Below, one piece after another: positions 59,309 to 60,000 of a stretch of 60,000 nt of DNA. The stretch's first letter is position 1. Each line of letters opens with the position of its first letter. The translations under genes and the position numbers were made by a program. The notes under the pieces were generated by a model. The model did not search any database. It was not told the origin of the DNA and saw only the letters and a program-made list of their open reading frames with translations. This DNA is from Polytrichum commune (Eukaryota > Streptophyta > Polytrichopsida > Polytrichales > Polytrichaceae): positions 18,540,001 to 18,600,000 of the forward strand of contig OX485803.1 of NCBI GenBank assembly GCA_950295325.1, written 5' to 3'.

Positions 59309-60000
59309 TAGTGTGGTCACTGGAAACTCCTTTCCCTATGCTCAGTAAACTGTAAGTAGTAGTCAAAAGTCGGTAACCTTTACTTCCTTAACCAACTCTC
59401 TCTGAGTCTTGACTTCTTCTCCGGTACCAACTCCCACTTCCCATTTAGGCCAAGGTTCCATGTACCGGTCCCAGTTTGTTTTTTTAATGGGTGAGAGACG
59501 GGTGGCATCATCCAAAAAATGGGTGATGTCACCCATTTTATGGAGGGGTACTTCTATGTGGGGTGCCGGTTTATTTCGATTTCCTACTTTCTAATTAAAT
59601 TTGGTGAGTGATAAGACATGACACTTTATGAAGGTCACCGGCAATGAAGGTCAATAGTCTTTTAAATACTTCATGAGTGTTTCCTTTGGTTTGTTTGCCT
59701 TAAATATATATTTTTTTATTATTATTGTTAAGATCTAGATTCTAAAAACATCATAAAATGCACGTTCCCTAGGAGTACTCCTCAGAAGGAAGGACTTGAA
59801 GAAGAAAGTGGCCTTTAGTACCCAAGTGTGTATCATAAGTGACCGGCCGATCCGGTCACCGGAGCTTTCTAACCGGCACATGTCCTTCGTGTGACCGTTA
59901 AGACCGCCAGTCCTTTGGCACCCATTCTTGCACAACACAAAATGTGGGACACCCATCCATGGGGGGTACCGGTCCTTGGGTGAGAGAGATGGGCACATGG
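59309..60000. other. Spacer at right window edge, no gene seen
   Basis: No recognisable coding sequence. Short inverted words occur (GTGACCGGCCGATCCGGTCAC near 59838; AATGGGTGATGTCACCCATT at about 59518-59537), as do two GTACCGGTCC boxes (59461-59472 and 59976-59985), suggesting an unclassified repeat that may continue beyond the window. Confidence 0.35.

Overview
This window looks like nuclear DNA of a green-lineage eukaryote, most likely a streptophyte with a large, repeat-rich genome (a charophyte alga or an early-diverging land plant; the species cannot be fixed from sequence alone). Reasons: a nuclear photosystem I PsaG gene with a transit-peptide-like leader, a plant-type fused two-domain GTP cyclohydrolase I, a plant-style exocyst SEC3 start, an Argonaute, many GT-AG introns, and long AT-rich spacers full of DNA-transposon remnants. 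All gene models were built by eye from reading frames, protein motifs and splice-phase agreement; no alignment was run.

Layout. 1-1.2 kb (-): first three exons of exocyst SEC3, running off the left edge. 3.9-5.2 kb (+): a decayed, intron-containing partial copy of the RNA-binding gene found at 14.8 kb. 8.6-13.9 kb: a degenerate tandem (satellite-like) array rich in CATCCATC, with three interruptions, one of them an array of small hairpins with a constant loop. 14.8-18.0 kb (+): an 11-exon gene for a three-RRM hnRNP F/H-like protein. 18.7-22.7 kb: a dead pogo/Tigger-type transposon with TA target duplication. 23.4-26.1 kb: several foldback elements/MITEs. 29.0-31.9 kb (+): 4-exon GTP cyclohydrolase I with a tandem repeat in intron 2. 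33-34.7 kb: another MITE and a tandem repeat. 37.5-50.9 kb (-): a 13-kb Argonaute gene (8 secure exons plus a tentative first one) whose PIWI catalytic residues appear altered. 48-50 kb: two foldback elements. 52.8-54.4 kb (-): two-exon PsaG. 55.4-55.8 kb: a long-TIR MITE. 57.5-59.3 kb: a second dead pogo-type element.

Each confident gene starts in a GC-rich island that stands out from the AT-rich background; a fifth island at 50.4-51.0 kb supports placing the Argonaute start there. The genes serve unrelated housekeeping roles (secretion, RNA processing, folate synthesis, small-RNA silencing, photosynthesis) and do not form a cluster. The most notable items are the Argonaute with a predicted non-slicing PIWI centre, the hairpin array with covarying arms inside the satellite, and the GTP cyclohydrolase intron whose repeat unit carries a copy of the splice acceptor.
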